A stretch of DNA of 64,000 nucleotides from Favolaschia claudopus (Eukaryota > Basidiomycota > Agaricomycetes > Agaricales > Mycenaceae), in contig JAWWNJ010000058.1 in the NCBI GenBank assembly GCA_037176885.1, positions 124,001 to 188,000 of the forward strand, in the 5' to 3' direction. Each line of letters opens with the position of its first letter. Position 1 is the stretch's first letter. Below are positions 1 to 10,964 of the stretch, piece after piece. The translations under genes and the position numbers were made by a program. A model generated the notes under the pieces. It saw only the letters and a program-made list of their open reading frames with translations. It ran no database searches and was not told the DNA's origin.

Positions 1-1435
1 GCACACCAGTACATACAAACAAAATCACGTTGTGGCATACCGTTGACTTGAGCCGAGAATTGCTTGATGAGGTCCCGAAGCGAATCTACGTCTTGATTGT
101 TGAGGTCGACATTTGGAAGTTGCGGGGGGTTCTCGGCGGCTAGCCAGTCATTCAGTTTTGGGAGATTTCAGACGTTGACGACGTACGAAGGAGAACTTTC
201 CGAAACCAGGCAACCAGTTCTTGATCTCCATTCTCTTGGGGCGAGAAGCCCTTGTCGCTGTTGTCAGAGCTGACCGAAACACTGGCCAGGCATACATCAG
301 AGTCGAAATCTTGAGACCGTGAGGGCGAATCCACTTACTGAAACCGCCTGATCTCCTCAGTGCCTGGGACCTTGAAGGCTCCGCGAACATAGAAGGCAGC
401 TTCGCCCAATCCGCCCCAGTCCGCCCCCAGCAGTTGGCGCAGCTTATTGTCTGCGAGTTCCAGAGCTCGATTCTGGTTCCTGCGAATTATCAGAAACAGG
501 AACGAATGAAAGGTGAGGAAACGTACTCAGCGATATGCTCCAGAGGAGGTTTTGCTTTGCGGGCGTCCTTTCGCTTCTGCGCTTCCTCCAGAAACTCTTG
601 CTTGACTTCGTCGGGGCTGCTGTCGAGCTTTTCGGAGGCCATGGCATTAAAAGTGTTTAACCACACTTCACGAGAATACGATGTGCCTGCTAAAGAATCA
701 CGGGTGGCTTGTGCCACTGAATCGTGGTTCGCCTTGCCATACAACACGGAGGCGCGCGGGGCCTTGGGTTTGTTGGCGGTCCAGGTCTGCTTCTGCGGCG
801 CAGCTGGTGTCTTCTTCGCCCCGTAGCGATTCTTCAAGATACTATACATTGACTTTTCGAACGGTAAGCGAACAAGCATGGAAGCACGGCAGACTGAAAC
901 GCACCTCAACAAATGCTCCGGTGTTATAACCTGAGGCACCATCGACACCAAATTTCTGGTTGACCTGCGGGAAGAGATCGCGACGAACGTAGTCTTGAAC
1001 GTTCCCTACGATGGTCTGGGCGTCCTTGGCAGCCTTGAACAAGGGATAGACGTCGCTTATGATGAACGTGTAGATCGGGTCGTCAGTGTAACCGGCCGCC
1101 TTGGCCTCTGCCTTCGTCATCTTCTTCCAAACCCGCCTCGTGTCAGGGGCCTGCGGAGCGGGTGAAGTGAGCGGGTTTTCTGGCGGAGGTGGGTTTGACG
1201 GAGGTGGAGGAGGAGAGGTAGAAGCAGGTGGCGCAGGAGCCGGCGGAGGTGGGTTTGGCGGAGGTAGAGGCGGAGGGGTAGAAGCAGGTGGCGCAGGAGC
1301 CGGCGGAGGTGGGTTTGGCGGAGGTAGAGGAGGAGGGGTAGAAGGAGATGGCGCAGGAGCCGGTGGTGTTGTGGAAGAACTCTGCGATAGAGTTGGGTTG
1401 TGGGTATTGTCGACCGTCGGGTTTGGTGCGGACAT
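1..1435 (-). CDS. Proline-rich protein of unknown function, cut by the window edge
   Basis: Not recognised. The ATG is at 1,435 and the gene runs off the left edge. Exons (minus): 1435-905, 852-527, 479-339, 281-187, 139-41, then a GTATGC donor. All joins keep frame and introns are 47-57 nt. Residues about 20-85 are a low-complexity tract of three repeated P/A/S-rich units (the GGAGGTGG-rich DNA at 1,180-1,370). A conserved-looking globular part follows, containing FIISDVYPLFKAA and YVRRDLFPQVNQKFG, and later LRQLLGADWGGLGEAAFYV. A TATATA box at 1,502-1,507 precedes the ATG. First gene of the KDZ block; its upstream region carries the block-wide motif. The Gly-rich frame on the other strand is only its antisense. 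Confidence 0.7.
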
Positions 1436-1501
1436 GGGATCAAAGTGGACGGTGGCTAAAGTGGAGAGAATTTGTGAGGTTCAGAGTCAATATTCGTCGT
1501 A

Positions 1502-1815
1502 CATATATACCCTCACCATGATCGTCAAAGCGTGGTGACAGGGAGAACAAAGGTCATTGTATGCTGGATTCTCGTCGCATTAGCTGCAGATTTCGGTGGC
1601 TAGAGATCGATTGGAGGCAGGGGTACGCGAAGATACGGCTGGGAGTACGCGTCGTCACCAGATTCGCTGGTGCCAGAGAGGAAGCCAACGAAGCGCTCAT
1701 AGTCGCCTCGCAAGCGCTTTGACTGTTGCTGGCGGCACCGACATGAAAGTCAGCGCCAGAAGAAGACGAGAACGTGAAAGTCCTCGTATTCACGCAGAGC
1801 CGACATGAGAGTCGA
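1502..1815 (-). promoter_or_regulatory. Promoter region of the 1,435 gene with three block-wide motifs
   Basis: The minus strand carries a TATATA box (1,502-1,507) and three copies of the block-wide motif at about 1,737-1,755 (GACTTTCATGTCGG), 1,767-1,786 (GACTTTCACGTTC) and 1,800-1,813 (GACTCTCATGTCGG). All are oriented with the gene. The rest of the 1,436-2,178 gap shows no coding potential. Confidence 0.5.
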
Positions 1816-1960
1816 CTCTGAACGGGCGAAACGGCGGGCAGTAAGGATAGTGGGTCGGTGGTCGGTGGGTGGTGTGGAAGGCAAAGGGTACGGTCACATC
1901 GTCACCAGTCACCTCCAGTCACATACTGACTCATACATCAAATCCGTCACGAGATGTAAC

Positions 1961-1980
1961 GCGTCGCGTCGCGTCGCGTC
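1961..1980. repeat. GCGTC microsatellite, four units
   Basis: Four perfect tandem copies of GCGTC in the intergenic region between the two leftmost genes, next to an imperfect CGTCAC-rich stretch. No function is indicated. Confidence 0.8.
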
Positions 1981-2178
1981 AAAAAGGCGCGAAATTGGTC
2001 GGTTGGGCGATGAAAAAAATTGATGTCAGCGTTGGGTACATGTAGATATTCATTCCCAAACTTCAATGCACTATATATCAACGGCACTTGAGCTACATTA
2101 CTACATTATGAGCAAGGAATGCAGCACATCGAGTAGTACGACAAGTAGGGTGAGATTAATTACTGGTTAACGGCTGGC

Positions 2179-3186
2179 TCACTCCACCGAAGGATCCTCC
2201 ACCTCCTGGTCGTCTTCCTCCCACGACTGAGGATTGTATGAGCCCTCCACATGGCTCCAGAGATGAATGCGCGGGATTACGATCCTTCGCAGATCTATGT
2301 CGTATCAAGATTATGAAGGCAAGGTAAGAAATTCAACTATTGCGACATACCGTCTTGGTTCAGATGGAAGCCAAACCGACGAATCCTCTCCGCGCGAGCA
2401 ATCCAATCTGCATAATGTCAGTAAATCGTAGACATTCAGAGAGGAGATGAACCAAACACTCACTCTCCGTCACTTTCCGCCCGGGCTTGAAGAAATGCTT
2501 GTACAGCAGTTCGGCGGACCCTGCATACAGCTGTAATCCGCCGCCGACAATTAAACTTCAAAATTTTAACTCACAAACTGACGGTGTATATCCCTCGAAC
2601 GATGGAAGCAATTGACGGGGGATTGAAACATGGTGTTGAGCGCACTTGCTGGTCACAGTCTTTGTCTCATGGAGTTCATGCCAACTGTCTGAATATCACT
2701 CGTTAGTTTGTCATCGCGCAACGAAATTAAGAAGCACACACCTTCAAGAACTTCATACCGTCTTCCTAAACCCATCTCCCTGACCGAGAGCGATAGGTTG
2801 TGTTCTGCCCAGCGAGCCTCAATAATCTCAGCGCAAGGAGCTAAGCAAGGATAAGTACTCGGCAGGTTGAAGGACGTTGAATAGACTCACTGGGGCGAAA
2901 AAGAATAACGGGGGCACCTGTCTTCCTGATTGCTGGACCCATGGCGGTCAGTATTCCGGGTGTGTTGTCTCGAGAACAGTCAGTTTTTGAGCGCCCTTCG
3001 AGTCGGGCAATATCGGAGAGGAGAATGCTAAGCGAACGAGAACAATTAGCGAGAACAATAAAACGATCGATCCATGATCGACTGTTATTGTGATTACTTA
3101 CCGAATTTGATGTGTACTGATGCGCTGGTTTGAGAGGGATCGACGAAGGCAAGAGGCACGGAAGAGATAAGATTAATGTTGTCCAT
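2179..3186 (-). pseudogene. Seven-exon gene of unknown function with a one-base frame break
   Basis: Not recognised. Exons (minus): 3186-3102, 3027-2891, 2840-2742, 2688-2579, 2530-2464, 2407-2351, 2294-2179, with good GT-AG sites. Together they total 671 nt, one short of a codon multiple. Exon 2 starts in the frame set by exon 1 but meets TGA at about 2,948-2,950. Its second half (MGPAIRKTGAPVILFRP) and every later exon fit the frame one base over, ending in an acidic tail (WEEDDQEVEDPSVE). This is either a single-base deletion near 2,950 or a sequencing error. Only 47 bp separate it from the upstream 171-aa gene on the same strand. It has no motif cluster of its own, so both may be one transcription unit joined by a GTTCGT intron. 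Confidence 0.55.
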
Positions 3187-3233
3187 CTCGGAGATTACAC
3201 GAGCACAATACAGATGCGGAAACGAGTACAAAA

Positions 3234-3800
3234 TTAAAGGCGCAAATGACGAACAGACTCCCAGTCAGCTAATTCTGACACGCCCTTGAACCGAAGCAAA
3301 AGAGGCTCGTTGGGGCGAACCGGCATCAGGGTCTCCCACCCCACAGTCCGCCATTTCCCGTCCAGGTACCTCTCAAGCTCGTCCGACTTGTCGAGCCCAA
3401 TGGCAGGATCTTCGAGAGCTAGCTTGTTATGCTCTTGGCCGAGCCAAACGAAACCGAATTGGGGTGGATCTAAGAAGACATAATACGGACGCTGAGCATT
3501 CTGGAAGAGCATCTTGTAAGAACGTTTGTCGAACTAGAGATAGATAATGGATCAACCTACATATTTATAAAGCACCATTAAAACTCTTGTAGGACTGTCG
3601 TGGGCCGTCGGGCGAAGACGGGGAGCTTTCACGGGTGGAATTGCTCGCGAGCGGGCGGTGGCTAATTTCCTGCGTTCCCTGTCGCTGAGGAGAGCGAGTG
3701 CGATCTGCGCACAGGTAAGGCGATCCGGGGCGGACGAAGGTGGAGTTGGGAGGAAGTTAGCGGCGTCAAGAGCACGGAGAACGGCACTGGGCTGGGACAT
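3234..3800 (-). CDS. 171-aa protein of unknown function
   Basis: Not recognised. Two exons, 3800-3585 and 3533-3234, are joined by a phase-0 51-nt intron. The N-terminal half is basic (a DRERRKLATARSRA segment); the second exon has a compact Trp/Pro-rich fold-like stretch (YYVFLDPPQFGFVWLG, WRTVGWETLMPVRPNEP). The ATG at 3,800 is preceded by TATATAA near 3,844-3,851 and two exact copies of the block-wide motif at 3,983-4,020. A GTTCGT donor near the end could splice directly to the ATG at 3,186, making one longer gene with its downstream neighbour. No lesion is visible in this part. Confidence 0.6.
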
Positions 3801-3843
3801 TGTGAATGAGGGTTGTTAGAGAATAGATGGTAAAGTGCGCACC

Positions 3844-4020
3844 GTTATATACACGTTGTCAAAGCATTTGAGTCCCAAGCGCATCACAGTGGTCCAAAGC
3901 GGGTGGTCAAGGCGTATGTGACGGTATGTCGTGCTTGAATCCACCGCAGGACACAGACGTCGCGAAGACGCCTGTGGAGAAGCCGACGCGAAGTCAGCTC
4001 ATGGTCACCGACGCGAAGTC
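3844..4020 (-). promoter_or_regulatory. Promoter with TATA box and two GACTTCGCGTCGG sites
   Basis: On the minus strand, TATATAA at 3,844-3,851 lies about 45 nt before the ATG at 3,800. Two identical 13-mers GACTTCGCGTCGG lie at 3,983-3,995 and 4,008-4,020, both oriented with the gene. The remaining bases to 4,223 show nothing else. Confidence 0.5.
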
Positions 4021-4223
4021 GATGTGGGTCGGGATGTGTGCGAGAAGTGAGAGAAGGTAAGAGACTTACTTGTATGGCAATGTTTATTTCACACTCGGCT
4101 CCCACGCCCGAAAAGGAAAAATCGCAAGACGAAAAAGGCAACGAAATACTGTGATTGGGTAGGCGACGTTTTCGTATTTACAAACAGCTATTTACGGTAG
4201 TAGATATTACATTGGTACTTGTA

Positions 4224-6463
4224 TTACTGTCCAAGTTCATGGTCGATGCGCATAGGTACAATGGCCGCGCGGCCAAATAGATCGTAAAAAGATTTCGTAT
4301 AGTATCGAGTCACTGCATCCTCCAACGCCCTCGTCTCCACTGTCGACTCTGGCTGTTGTAACGCGGGCGTTAATAGAGGAGAACGGTCGGGAGTTTTCCA
4401 GTCTAACATCAACTTCGCCAGACGCAAGAGATAGACGCGTCTCTCGTGCGAATCAGCCGCCGCAAATCCCTCCTTGCTCTGAGTAATATTGAAGCCAACG
4501 AGAGCTTGGCCTGGAAAACATTGTCGACACTCGTCAGGTCGCTGGATCCCTGAAGCGCGTTCATCCAGAGCGAGCAGCTCATACCGAAAGCCGTACTCTG
4601 CAGCCTCCCAAACAAGCTCGCGGGCACGATTCACCTCGGTGGGCGGAGCGTTTTGCGGGTCGACAGGAAAGCCAGTGAGTTCTTCGAGACCACAGGCGCG
4701 CATTGCTGGGGCCAGAACTGTCTCGATGACCGCAGTCCGCGCCTCTGCCCTGCTACCCGCCTTGCCTTGACGCTGGATCTTGCCCTGGAGAATGTCGCGC
4801 CATTGTTGCGCAGTGAGCACGGAGATATTCGGGTCCCCGAAGCGATATATCAAGGCATCACGTATGAGCTGATAATGGTGCAGCATCATCCGTCGACGGC
4901 CGTCATCCGCAGCTGAAACGAGAATGGCGGGCTCGGGGTAGACGTACACATTGCGTTGGTCGGCACCGGAGGTTGGGGGGTGAGACCGATCGATCTGGGC
5001 GAGGGAGATGGCCCAGCTGGGAATGACGGTGGGCATGTAGGGACTGTCGAATACTTCGAATTTGTTGCGTTCCTCTTTCGGAGGGCCTTTTGGAGGCTTG
5101 GCAGGGGATCTGGAATCTGTATTGCGTAAGTAACTGAGATTATAGAAGTAGAATGAGAAACGTACAAGGAGAAGATCGGTTTTGAGCACGTTGGGTGCGA
5201 TTTTCTACGTGAGCGCGACTGGGACCAGTCGAAGGAGAAGAACGATTGGATGGAGCGTGTTGTCGAGGTGGCGACGGGGCTCGTGCTGGAGCAGGAGACG
5301 AGCTAGAACTCGGTTGAATACGCGGCTGGCTCGGACCAGCGATCGGCTGCACTGGCGAGGGTACCGCCGGCACGGTAGCAAAAGGATTGGTGTACCACGG
5401 CGTGCTTCGGGTACACAGATGAAGTGAGCGCAGCCGATCCTCCAGTTTGGGACCGACAGGGACAGGCGCAAACCCCTCGGCAGGCACCAGTACAATAGCT
5501 GAACTCGCCTGCACAGGCTTGACGACGGAAACAATGTTCTCAAGATGAAAGGCGGTCAGAGGCCGAATCAGCCAGTAGGGTATGCGAGCTTTGTGGAATT
5601 GCTGCGCGATGGCGGGATCGGAGGTGAAGACGCCGACACATTCGTCGGGAAGACCCTTTCCGGCGGGGAGCGAGGGTGCATCGAGACTGTCCATTCGCGG
5701 TTTGTATACTGACATGTAACGCAGCGCGCCCCAAAGCTCCAGATAGCAGCGCTGGAGGGTGGTGACTTCGATCAACATACGAGGATACGTAGATGGAAGC
5801 ATTCGAAGTCTTTCGAGGGCGAGCTTCATCGATTGAGCGAGTCCGGTGATTATGGGAGAGATCTTGGCGGGAGAAACGATGCCTTTCTGATACTCCGCGC
5901 ATTCCTTGAGCAGCGTTTCCACGGGTTTGACGAAACGTGAAGACCTCGTATGGGTCAGCTTGCCCAATCCGCGGGTAACCGTGAGCCCAGAGTCGGTGGA
6001 AACGAAGTCCTCAGGATGAGGATCCCACCACATGATGGCCTGTATCTGGAAGTCTGCCTCGGCGGAAGGGGGTCGAGGGATTGCCCCGAGGTGACAAAAC
6101 TCGACGCTGTATTGTTGAGGCCATACCGTCGGGTCGTCCGGCCCATACCGCATATCGCGGCGGAGTTGCAGGTGATCAGACGCAGTTGGAAGTAGCTCAG
6201 GGATGTAGTCCGCATTGGTAGTGATGAAGCAAGGAGTGTGGCCCAGCTGAATGTGCGCTCCGACCCTGCCGTCGAAAGGTCCAAGTTCCTCAACTTATGT
6301 ATGTCAGGCTCTGGTTACGCTGTTGATAGCAAAGGACATACCATCGACGCTGTTCCTAAGTAGATCCACGCCATTTTTCACCGCGAGAGAGCCTTCAAAT
6401 TTAGATTCAAAACACTATCATAGTCCAGAATCGCGTCGACGCACCTTTGGTAGTAGCAGTCAT
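4224..6463 (-). CDS. 696-aa protein of unknown function in the KDZ block
   Basis: Not recognised by family. Four exons (minus): 6463-6445, 6392-6342, 6293-5166, 5116-4224. All joins are phase 1, totalling 697 codons with the stop. The N-terminal half is dense and ordered-looking (GAHIQLGHTPCFITTNADY, QIQAIMWWDPHPEDFV, WGALRYMSVYKPRMDS). Residues about 300-400 are a Ser/Pro-rich linker, followed by a second ordered region (VYVYPEPAILVSAADDG, ALIYRFGDPNISVLTAQQW) to the end. No signal peptide or membrane segment is evident. Three exact 12-mers related to the block motif lie just upstream. Its position among genes sharing that motif suggests a role linked to the transposon, but the sequence gives no direct clue. 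Confidence 0.75.
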
Positions 6464-6495
6464 TTGCGTGGCTGGAGGACCGGGGGGTAGAGACT

Positions 6496-6575
6496 AGCGC
6501 GAAGCCAGTCAAGTTTGAGGGTGAGCTCTGCAGCGCGAAGCCACAGAAGTACACACAGCTCGCAGCGCGAAGCCA
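6496..6575 (-). promoter_or_regulatory. Three exact TGGCTTCGCGCT sites upstream of the 696-aa gene
   Basis: The 12-mer TGGCTTCGCGCT (minus strand) occurs exactly at 6,496-6,507, 6,532-6,543 and 6,564-6,575, within 33-112 bp of the ATG at 6,463. Its GGCTTCGCG core matches the GACTTCGCG core of the motif upstream of the other genes in the block, in gene orientation. Confidence 0.5.
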
Positions 6576-6681
6576 CAAGCGCGAGGTTGAGGAGGAAAAG
6601 GAAAAGAGTGCATGTGGTAATGTTTGGCAGGAGCCTCCGCATTGATCGCATCATCTCACACCAGATTTCGCCAAGTCCACT

Positions 6682-6720
6682 TCCTCCTTGGTTCCTCCCT
6701 CATCCTCCTTGGTTCCTCCC
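6682..6720. repeat. Direct repeat of TCCTCCTTGGTTCCTCCC
   Basis: An 18-bp unit occurs exactly at 6,682-6,699 and 6,703-6,720 (period 21) in the divergent intergenic region between the 696-aa and 374-aa genes. Confidence 0.85.
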
Positions 6721-6737
6721 ATCCCACTCATAAGCGC

Positions 6738-6804
6738 GACTACGCGTCGTGTCTTCCGGTCTGCGACTCACATGTCGGGGCCATCTCCGCCGACTCCGCG
6801 TCGG
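6738..6804 (+). promoter_or_regulatory. Three block-wide motifs upstream of the 374-aa gene
   Basis: Plus-strand copies GACTACGCGTCG (6,738-6,749), GACTCACATGTCGG (6,765-6,778) and GACTCCGCGTCGG (6,792-6,804) lie 190-250 bp before the ATG at 6,991, in gene orientation. Confidence 0.5.
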
Positions 6805-6990
6805 CGACACTCCATCCTCCATCTGATGATCATGCTCAGATCCTCCAGTATCTCTTGTCGGCTATCTTCCACGGACAATAAACACAATAAGTCGCTACTC
6901 GATCGCAATCGACCATGGCTTCTACCTTATGTCGACAACACAATAATCTCTATGCTTTAAAACTCGTCTAACTCTGGCAACCCATTCACC

Positions 6991-8584
6991 ATGCCTCCTC
7001 GTACTCCCGACAGTGTCAATCTTACCTGGCTCAAAGAACACATTCCGCGATCTCCTTGGACGAAGAATTGTCCTCATGGAGGAACTCACCATATCTCATT
7101 TTATCAAGCTTCTGGGGACCGCGACCTCGACCGCTTTGGAGACCAATCTTTCTATGTATATTTCGCTCTAAGTTGTTTATCTTCGTGGCTAATACCAGCT
7201 GCAGTGTACTGCCAACAAATGCTTCAAGGCCGTTGTTTCTCTGTCTCCCGCCAGACGGAGGGAGCTTTATCCCGAGTTCCTCCAGTTCAAGCGCCAGAAT
7301 CGCGCAGCCAGAGCCGCAAATCGGGCTCCTCGTAAACCAGTGAAGAGAAAGAAGAAAAATTCGGACGACAACTCCCCTTCAGGTGAGCGTCCTATATTCT
7401 CTCTACCGGAATTGGGGCTAACGCTGCAGTGAAAACAGATAGTGATACACCTCCCGGTAGGTTTCATTGCGATTCTTCTTCTGGGATCACGGTCTGACGC
7501 TCTTAACTCAGAACCTTCGCCCGCTCGCAAAAAGCAGAAGAAGAAGTCGAATACTGATGCCGCCGCTGGTGGGTACTTTCACCTCTCGTCAGATGTATCT
7601 GATTTATACATTATCTAGATCCCGTCGCACCTACCGCCGCCGTCCCGACGCATTCTGGTAAGTTTCTATAATCTGACGCTGTACTTTTTCCAATTATTGT
7701 CCAGAACCCTCTGCTTCTTCTGCCAAAGGCAAGGATAAGGCCCGTGCCGTTCCGGAAGCTGCTTGCGGTAAGTAATACTGTCGAATCGTACATTTTGTAC
7801 TGATGTAATTATTTTTTCTCAGCTTCTTCCACACCCACCAAAGGTGGAAACACAGGCCATGCTTCCGTTGTACACAATCCAGTCTCCGGTTAGTGATCGA
7901 ACCTCGTCCCCACAACAAGATACTGACTCGTCTCAACTTCAGCAACGGCGCAGGTTCTCCCTGTCAATCTCCAAGATCTTGAGATCAAGGATGGATATGA
8001 CACCGACACCTACGAAATTGAAGACGATGAGCGTGAGTAACACGCCTGGTGGACCTTTATTTTCCGTTTCCCTCGTTCTGACTGGTTCTTCAGGTCGCCG
8101 CGTCGAATTCATCATCTTTACAGATGGCGACAAGGCACCAATCCGTCAAACGGTCACTCTACGCGCCGTAAGCCATCTCAACTTCTTCGAGCTGCCTCTT
8201 GCCGCAGCGGTGAATGCCCCCTCGAATCCTCGCTTCTCTTGGTTCTGCCCCCTCACTCAGGAATGGAACATGCTCCGTAATGAGCCAATCAACTTTCATC
8301 CTCGCGGTAGTGTTTTCATCATACGCGACATTGCACTGCGCGAAGCTCGTTGTCCCGATCTTGCTGAACGGATGGCGGAAGCGTTTCGTTCGGTTTTGGA
8401 TATTGATCCAGGTTTGTCTCTATCTATGTCTACAATATCAAGTATACTAACCGTGTTTTCGTGCACAGAGGACGATGAAGTCATTGAAATCATCGACACG
8501 GATTCAGATGAAGAGTTCCCTAGGTCGATTGCCTTGCCGCGTGCGCAACAACAGAGCGCGGTAATCGATCTCTCTTCTGATTGA
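6991..8584 (+). CDS. 374-aa protein with GRF-finger-like N-terminus and SUMO-interaction-like C-terminus
   Basis: Ten exons: 6991-7155, 7199-7382, 7430-7456, 7512-7568, 7619-7657, 7705-7767, 7823-7888, 7943-8032, 8094-8411, 8469-8584. The first intron is phase 0 and the other eight are all phase 1. The N-terminus has C27-x-H29 then C58-x4-C63 around FYLQCTANKCF, which resembles a GRF-type zinc finger. Next comes a very basic segment (RKPVKRKKK) and a Ser/Thr/Pro linker built from small exons. An ordered domain near residues 230-335 follows. The acidic end carries VIEIIDTDSDEE and terminal VIDLSSD, both fitting SUMO-interaction motifs. Inferred nuclear, DNA-binding accessory protein of the block; unproven. 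The acceptor of exon 2 could be 6 nt later. Confidence 0.75.
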
Positions 8585-8909
8585 CTTGAAATCTCGATAT
8601 TCTACCGATATATTTTCATTCTATCGCTCGCTGAACGGTGTCTTGGCCGTAATTATACCCGATGTTCCTCATGTAGCTTGATGTTTCTTGAATCCATGTT
8701 ATTCTTTCCCTAAATTCAAGCTCTTTATTTGCAATCCATAGTCTGAGAACAACACGAGCAATTTTATTTCCTGAGTCTGTGAGCGAGACCAATATTTGCG
8801 GATGTGTCGCATCAAGGATATTGCATAGCCACATACGACTCTCAAAGCACCCTTCAAGTGTACCCTCGCTTTGCCCCTTCGCTTTGCCCTCCCTTGCCTC
8901 AAACGGGTC

Positions 8910-9188
8910 GACTTCGCGTTGACCCTTTGCAATCGTGACTTCGCGTTGCGATTCCGTGCTGTATCGACTTCGAGTCGACGCATAAAGCACCAGTTTTCTC
9001 GGCTCACCTTCCGACTGGCGATGTACCCAACATCTCTTTCAATGGCGCTGTGTTTCACGGGAATCCAAATAGCTTCTCTCTCATGCTTTGGACGCACCGG
9101 TCTACTGGCCCGATTTCCCGCTTAGACGCTTTGGCCACGACCTGACAATTGAGCTTGGGCCGCCCGCTTTGACCCAAGTGTATAAAAG
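8910..9188 (+). promoter_or_regulatory. Promoter with three block-wide motifs and a TATA box
   Basis: GACTTCGCGTTG at 8,910-8,921 and 8,937-8,948 and GACTTCGAGTCG at 8,966-8,977, all in gene orientation. TATAAAAG at 9,181-9,188 lies 38 bp before the ATG at 9,226. The rest of 8,585-9,225 shows no credible gene. Confidence 0.55.
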
Positions 9189-9225
9189 CTGAGCCTATAA
9201 CGAATTCCAGGTCAGTAACTTCAGA

Positions 9226-10725
9226 ATGCAGTCTCGCCTTGCCAATATCGAAACCACCTTCAACAGGCTCGCCGCTCTACCTTCCAATCTCAATCGCTTC
9301 AATCAAGCATTCTTCCGGCAACGTTATTCCGCCGTTCAGCAGTTGGCCGAGGGCCTTGAGCAGACCAGAACCGGCCTGCTCAAAGTTTACGCAGATAACG
9401 ACGCGGAAAACGACGCACTTCTACCAGATGTGGTGGTAACGGCGCTCGGTAAATTATCCTATTCAGCCGAGTCGATATCTTTTCTGATTTGAGTTGCAGA
9501 CCGTATTCTTTACGAGTGTGGAACGATTATGGAGCAACTGGATGCCTCCATTCTCCCCTTTCGACTTCCTGACGACGATAATGACGAAACTGTGTACTGT
9601 CTCTCTTGTTCTTATGACTTGTGCAACTTAACTGAATCTCCTTTAGACGTGACTGCCTTCCGTCGTATGAGCGCCACATACGCAGACAGGCCTCTGTCCT
9701 TTTACAGAAACTTTCGCCCAGCACCCACCCGTACGTACATCTCATTTTCCATTCAGTCAAGGACTGCTTTTGACTCGTATGCAGAACGGTTTCTTCACGT
9801 TTTTTTCTATTTGGCGACTGCAGCAGACGCACTCCTGCAGAAATGGCGGGTCGACGATGCAGCAGTGGTCGATGTGAGATCTTTCCGCCTTCCCCCTGGG
9901 GTCCTAATTTGGGGAGATCTCGAAGTCCTCGACGTCAAGACAGGCACGTACGCCGTCGCTGGAAGGGACTTGAATATGGTGGGACGCGGTCGTATCCTGA
10001 TCTTCCGCAGAATTGGATTGACGGCTCCCGACTGCCCGTCGCTGGAACGACGCGAACATGCGGCACTCGAGTCGGCTCATGATCCAGGTACGTGAATCTC
10101 ACTCCAATTATATATTTTCACCTCAAGCTGACATTCAGCTAGTGAGGATAGTCATGAATCGGACGCTTCTTCGCCTCTCCCTCCTTCCTCTCCTCCTAAC
10201 GATGAGTCCGACTCCTCTGAGGAAGTTGTGGAAGACACCGATGGAGCCCACCCAAACTCGTCTCGTTCGTCTCACTCGGCGCTCGCCCATCACGACGCAA
10301 CCACAGCTCCCGTTCGCGCCACAGCACATTCTTCTAACGACAAGTTCGACCCCGCAGAGGAAGCTGTTAAAGAGGCCGACCAAGGTCATCCAAACTCGTC
10401 TAACCCGTCTCAGCCGGCGCTTGCCCATCACGACCCCACCCCAGCTCTCGTTCGCGCCACAGCAGATTCTGTCGTGCGCGTTCCTGAACAGGTGTCGCAA
10501 TCGAGCTTGAAACGGGCTGCGGAGTCTGAAGCAACGCAGGAGGTGGTGAAGAAACAGAGGATCGATGATCCCCCGGCTCGTTCCCCATCCCCCCAAACTG
10601 CTCCTGTCCCGCTCTCTTACGAAGAGAGACTTGCAATCCACGGGGGACTTGGCCAACCCGCTTTTTATGTCTCTTCCTCCGATCCTGACTATCCCGCCTC
10701 GCCAGATGTGGAGATTTTAGACTGA
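9226..10725 (+). CDS. 431-aa protein with internal 46-residue duplication, unknown function
   Basis: Not recognised. Exons: 9226-9448, 9500-9598, 9647-9730, 9785-10087, 10139-10725; all four introns are phase 1. The N-terminal 75 residues are helical-looking (LANIETTFNRLAALPSN). The middle is ordered, with WRVDDAAVVDVRSFRLPPG. The last exon encodes a disordered acidic tail with two tandem 46-residue repeats, each with HPNSS and ALAHHD. A basic patch (VKKQR) follows, and the protein ends DVEILD, again SUMO-interaction-like. Same strand as the flanking 374-aa gene and the KDZ transposase, and shares their promoter motif. A partner or accessory role is inference only. Confidence 0.75.
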
Positions 10726-10964
10726 ATGATTTTCTTTTTTACATTTTACTTATTGGCTGCCATTGTGCTCCTTATGGACTCATGATAACGAACGAACACC
10801 TATGCTATGTAAATTTGTACTTGCCGCTTCTGTATTCGTAATATAATAATCAACCGTTTGACGCTGACCTCAATGCCTTGGCCCTTTGTCCCTTTATGAG
10901 TTGTCACGAACGCCATTGAATGCCGCATCAGTCACAAGTCACAGTCACGGACCCGCCCTCACCC

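Noticed and set aside
1101..1538. Glycine-rich plus-strand ORF
   Set aside because: Exact antisense of the proline-rich coding exon; no promoter or splice support.
8616..9125. ORFs in the 8.6-9.1 kb intergenic region
   Set aside because: Mutually overlapping on both strands without splice or motif support; the region is better read as the promoter of the 9,226 gene.
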